Shown one piece after another: positions 5,470-7,627 of a stretch of DNA of 7,627 nt. Numbering within the stretch: the first letter of the stretch is position 1; every line of letters begins with the position of its first letter. The DNA comes from Anaeroplasmataceae bacterium (GTDB lineage Bacteria > Bacillota_I > Bacilli_A > Acholeplasmatales > Anaeroplasmataceae). The DNA is taken from positions 1-7,627 of the forward strand of contig JAIDMV010000363.1 of NCBI GenBank assembly GCA_029050385.1. Direction: 5' to 3'. The translations under genes and the position numbers were made by a program. The notes under the pieces were generated by a model. The model made no database searches and was not told the DNA's origin. It saw nothing but the letters and a program-made list of their open reading frames with translations.

Positions 5470-5811
5470 TTACTTGCTTTCTCTTTCAGCTACGATAACT
5501 GTAATATGACAAGTTCTCTTGATGATAACGTCGCCTCTACCTTTAGCACGAGGTAACATTCTCTTCATACGAATACCGTCATTAACGTATGCTGTTTTAA
5601 CATATAGATTAGTAGAATCCATATTGTAATTGTGTTCTGCATTAGCACATGCAGAATTTAAAACTTTTAATACCACTTCACAAGCTTGCTTATTCGTTAG
5701 CTTTAAGATAGCCTTTGCTTCAGCTACATCCTTATTACGGATTAAATCTACAACTAGACGAGCCTTACGTGGAGTGATACGAATTGTACTAGCAACTGCT
5801 TTTGCTTCCAT
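5470..5811 (-). CDS. rplV: 50S ribosomal protein L22
   Basis: L22 lines the polypeptide exit tunnel with a long beta-hairpin and contacts 23S rRNA domains throughout the subunit. Blocks seen are MEAKAVASTIRITPRKARLV, the helical part AKAILKLTNKQACEVVLKVL, ACANAEHNYNMD, and the hairpin region MKRMLPRAKGRGD followed by KRTCHITVIV. I place the start at the second ATG (113 residues). The frame opens two codons earlier at 5817 (MKMEAKA), but there GGAGA would be only 3 nt away; from 5811 it is 9 nt, as in neighbouring genes, and the protein then begins MEAKAV as L22 usually does. Macrolide resistance in other bacteria can come from changes in the hairpin; no obvious insertion or deletion is seen here. 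Confidence 0.97.
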   Translation of the reverse strand: MEAKAVASTIRITPRKARLVVDLIRNKDVAEAKAILKLTNKQACEVVLKVLNSACANAEHNYNMDSTNLYVKTAYVNDGIRMKRMLPRAKGRGDVIIKRTCHITVIVAERESK

Positions 5812-5820
5812 TTTCATTCT

Positions 5821-5828
5821 TCTCCTTT
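5821..5828 (-). promoter_or_regulatory. Ribosome-binding site of rplV, decides between two starts
   Basis: AAAGGAGA on the minus strand is the only good anti-Shine-Dalgarno match before rplV. Counted from GGAGA it lies 3 nt from the ATG at 5817 and 9 nt from the in-frame ATG at 5811. Most sites in this operon have 7-11 nt, so 5811 is favoured. Confidence 0.75.
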
Positions 5829-5831
5829 AGA

Positions 5832-6110
5832 CTATTTCTTTGCTTTCTTATCATCAGCGCCATGTCCGCGGTAAGTTCTTGTAGGAGCGAATTCACCTAA
5901 TTTGTGACCTACCATATCTTCTGTAACATAAACAGGAACATGCTCACGTCCGTTATAAACTGCAATGGTAAAACCGATAAATGCAGGGAATATTGTTGAT
6001 CTACGAGACCAAGTTTGAATTACTTTTTTCTCATGGTTATCCTTTTGTGCTTCAATCTTCTTCATTAGATGATCGTCGCAAAAAGGTCCTTTCTTAATTG
6101 AACGAGCCAT
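5832..6110 (-). CDS. rpsS: 30S ribosomal protein S19
   Basis: S19 lies in the head of the small subunit, forms a complex with S13 and contributes to bridges with the large subunit. The 92 residues are typical. The sequence starts MARSIKKGPFCDDHLMKKIE and contains KKVIQTWSRRSTIFPAFIG, TIAVYNGREHVPVYVTEDMV and GHKLGEFAPTRTYRGHGADD, the standard conserved blocks, then a short lysine-rich end. The start has GGAGG 10 nt upstream, directly after the tandem TAA TAA stops of rplB. The gene stops at TAG, 20 nt before the preferred rplV start. No anomaly was seen. Confidence 0.99.
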   Translation of the reverse strand: MARSIKKGPFCDDHLMKKIEAQKDNHEKKVIQTWSRRSTIFPAFIGFTIAVYNGREHVPVYVTEDMVGHKLGEFAPTRTYRGHGADDKKAKK

Positions 6111-6128
6111 AATAATATTTCCTCCTTA

Positions 6129-6962
6129 TTATTTGTCGTTTCTTCTACGTACAATAAGTTTTGTAGAAGCCTTTTTCGTATTACGAGTCTTTAAACCAAG
6201 TGCTGGCTTACCCCATGGAGTAACTGGAGAAGGACGGCCGATTGGACACTTACCCTCACCACCACCATGTGGGTGATCATTAGGGTTCATAACTGAACCA
6301 CGTACCTCAGGACGTAAACCCATATGACGAGCCTTACCTGCTTTACCAATTCTAACTAATTCATGAGATTCGTTACCAACCTCACCAATTGTTGCCTTAC
6401 AAGTAGCTAAAATCTTACGAACCTCACCACTTCCAAGACGAACTAATACATAATTATCTACACGACCTAAAATCTGTGCAGATACACCAGCACTACGAGC
6501 TAATTGTCCACCCTTACCAGGATGTAATTCAATATTATGAATTAAGCTACCTACTGGAATTTCGTTAATCACTAATGCATTACCTGGTTTAATATCTACA
6601 CCACTACCAGATTGTAAGGTATCACCAACTTGTAATCCTTTAGGTGCTAGGATGTATCTCTTTTCACCATCTGCATAAACTAATAATGCGATATTTGCAC
6701 TTCTGTTTGGATCGTATTCAATCGATTTAACCTTTGCAGGAATTCCATCCTTATTTCTTTTAAAATCAATGATACGATATTTTTGCTTATTTCCGCCACC
6801 TTGATGACGAACTGTAATCTTTCCTGAATTATTACGTCCACCCTTCTTATGCTTAGGTGCTAATAATGACTTTTCAGGAGTATCTGTTGTGATTTCATCA
6901 AATGTTAATACAGACATATTACGTCTACCATTTGATGTTGGCTTATATTTTCTAACTGCCAT
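6129..6962 (-). CDS. rplB: 50S ribosomal protein L2
   Basis: L2 is a large 23S rRNA-binding protein required for subunit association and for the peptidyl-transferase centre. The 277 residues match the family (273-277). Seen in order: MAVRKYKPTSNGRRNMSV; SGKITVRHQGGGNKQKYRII (about 46-65); the OB-like part with VKSIEYDPNRSANIALL and GEKRYILAPKGLQVGD; the SH3-like part with LIHNIELHPGKGGQLARSAG and YVLVRLGSGEVRKI; and the C-terminal GSVMNPNDHPHGGGEGKCPI. The histidines at 230 and 232 in that last block correspond to the conserved histidine region important for peptide transfer in E. coli L2. The C-terminus is basic (KLIVRRRNDK). GGAGG is 11 nt from the ATG, 19 nt after rplW. Confidence 0.99.
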   Translation of the reverse strand: MAVRKYKPTSNGRRNMSVLTFDEITTDTPEKSLLAPKHKKGGRNNSGKITVRHQGGGNKQKYRIIDFKRNKDGIPAKVKSIEYDPNRSANIALLVYADGEKRYILAPKGLQVGDTLQSGSGVDIKPGNALVINEIPVGSLIHNIELHPGKGGQLARSAGVSAQILGRVDNYVLVRLGSGEVRKILATCKATIGEVGNESHELVRIGKAGKARHMGLRPEVRGSVMNPNDHPHGGGEGKCPIGRPSPVTPWGKPALGLKTRNTKKASTKLIVRRRNDK

Positions 6963-6981
6963 GTTAATAATTTCCTCCTAA

Positions 6982-7269
6982 TTAGATTTCGAAGGCGTCA
7001 ATCTTGTTATCCTTAGCTAATTTGCAGATTGCTTTCTTGTATGCAGGAGCAAATCCTTCATACTTACCAACCTTCTTACGCTTAGGTAATACATTGATTG
7101 TATTTACGCTTTCAACCTTTACTTTGAATATTTCTTCAACAGCATTTTTGATTTCAATCTTATTAGCACTCTTAGCTACCTTGAAAGTATACTTATTGAA
7201 TTGCTCTTTTAATGCCATTGTCTTTTCAGTAATGATTGGACCTTGAATAATATCAAATGCTTTAGTCAT
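6982..7269 (-). CDS. rplW: 50S ribosomal protein L23
   Basis: L23 sits at the polypeptide exit beside L29 and is the main docking site for trigger factor and the signal recognition particle. The 95 residues are normal. Family blocks are FDIIQGPIITEKTMAL, KYTFKVAKSANKIEIKNAVE, IFKVKVESVNTINVLPKRKK and a C-terminal helix with APAYKKAICKLA. The ATG starts one base after the rplD stop, and GGAGG is inside the last rplD codons, 12 nt upstream, so translation is probably coupled to rplD. The stop is followed at once by the rplB ribosome-binding site. Confidence 0.99.
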   Translation of the reverse strand: MTKAFDIIQGPIITEKTMALKEQFNKYTFKVAKSANKIEIKNAVEEIFKVKVESVNTINVLPKRKKVGKYEGFAPAYKKAICKLAKDNKIDAFEI

Positions 7270-7270
7270 A

Positions 7271-7627
7271 TTACTTCAATTCCTCCTCATAGTAAGCTAT
7301 TGCACCAGCTGTTACTACCATCTTATCATAGCATAAGATTTCATAAACGCTTGCATTATCTACTGGTGTAAGGAATACACCTGGAACATTTCTAGCAGAT
7401 AAAATAGCTTGTTCTGTTAATTCATCACGAGTGCAAACTACGATTGCCTTGCCCTCTACCTTAATATCACTTAAGAACTTTAAGAAATTCTTAGTTTTTG
7501 CTTCTTCAAATTTAATTGCATCTACTGCAACAAATTTAGTTTCTTTTACCTTATAAGATAAAACTGATTTTAACCCTAATTGTTTAACCTTCTTATTTAA
7601 CTTGAATGCATAGCTTCTTGGTGTTGG
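7271..7627 (-). CDS. rplD: 50S ribosomal protein L4, C-terminal part (cut by window edge)
   Basis: L4 is an early-assembly 23S rRNA-binding protein whose extended loop lines the exit tunnel; in E. coli it also represses its own S10 operon. Only the last 118 codons and the TAA stop are present, with the frame open to the right edge. The visible part begins PTPRSYAFKLNKKVKQLGLK, the conserved segment just after the tunnel loop. It continues with KSVLSYKV, FLSDIKVEGKAIVV, the typical SARNVPGVFL and a C-terminal VYEILCYDKMVVTAGAIAYY ending EEELK. About 90 N-terminal residues, including the loop, lie outside the window. The gene ends one base before the rplW ATG and contains the rplW ribosome-binding site. 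Identity follows from both sequence and position. Confidence 0.96.
   Translation of the reverse strand, partial: PTPRSYAFKLNKKVKQLGLKSVLSYKVKETKFVAVDAIKFEEAKTKNFLKFLSDIKVEGKAIVVCTRDELTEQAILSARNVPGVFLTPVDNASVYEILCYDKMVVTAGAIAYYEEELK

Noticed and set aside
5630..5830. Plus-strand open frame opposite rplV, with a hydrophobic end
   Set aside because: The apparent membrane-like segment is the reverse complement of lysine/glutamate-rich codons of L22; no initiation signal.
7004..7246. Plus-strand open frame opposite rplW, hydrophobic
   Set aside because: Same explanation: antisense of a lysine-rich ribosomal gene, without a ribosome-binding site.
1..7627. CRISPR array, tRNA or rRNA genes, insertion sequences, attachment sites
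   Set aside because: The entire window is accounted for by tightly packed ribosomal genes; no direct repeats with spacers, cloverleaf sequences or transposase-like frames were seen.

Overview
The whole window is one uninterrupted stretch of a bacterial ribosomal-protein operon, the S10-spc superoperon, read entirely from the minus strand (transcription runs from high to low coordinates). In transcription order it holds rplD (L4, 3' part only), rplW (L23), rplB (L2), rpsS (S19), rplV (L22), rpsC (S3), rplP (L16), rpmC (L29), rpsQ (S17), rplN (L14), rplX (L24), rplE (L5), rpsN (S14), rpsH (S8), rplF (L6), rplR (L18), rpsE (S5), rpmD (L30) and rplO (L15, 5' part only). That is 17 complete genes and two cut by the window edges. 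The gene order is the canonical bacterial one, with nothing missing, inserted or inverted. Open reading frames on the plus strand are shadows of these genes.

The organism looks like a low-GC Gram-positive bacterium (Bacillota, probably Bacilli or an Erysipelotrichia-like lineage). The reasons are an AT-rich sequence, strong AGGAGG ribosome-binding sites before nearly every gene, a short zinc-ribbon S14 (61 residues, two CxxC pairs), and S10 and spc genes joined without a break as in Bacillus. All 18 visible stops are TAA (13) or TAG (5), none TGA, and the roughly ten tryptophans are all TGG, so the ordinary bacterial code fits and a Mycoplasma-type code is not indicated. Genus-level assignment is not possible from this sequence alone.

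Spacing is very tight: intergenic gaps run from a 1-nt overlap (rplP/rpmC, TAATG) to 36 nt (rpsH-rplF). Many Shine-Dalgarno sequences touch or overlap the upstream stop codon, which favours translational coupling and balanced output. No rho-independent terminator and no convincing internal promoter was found, so one long transcript is likely. The promoter and leader lie beyond the right edge, and secY and adk would be expected beyond the left edge.

The region is conserved housekeeping DNA and I see no new biological system in it. The points worth a second look are small: a strong hairpin at the end of rplX just upstream of rplE, close to where S8 controls the spc mRNA in E. coli; an insertion of about 10 residues in the KOW loop of L24; loss of the usual glycine in the KH GxxG loop of S3; charged C-terminal tails on L29 and S3; and a start-codon question in rplV.
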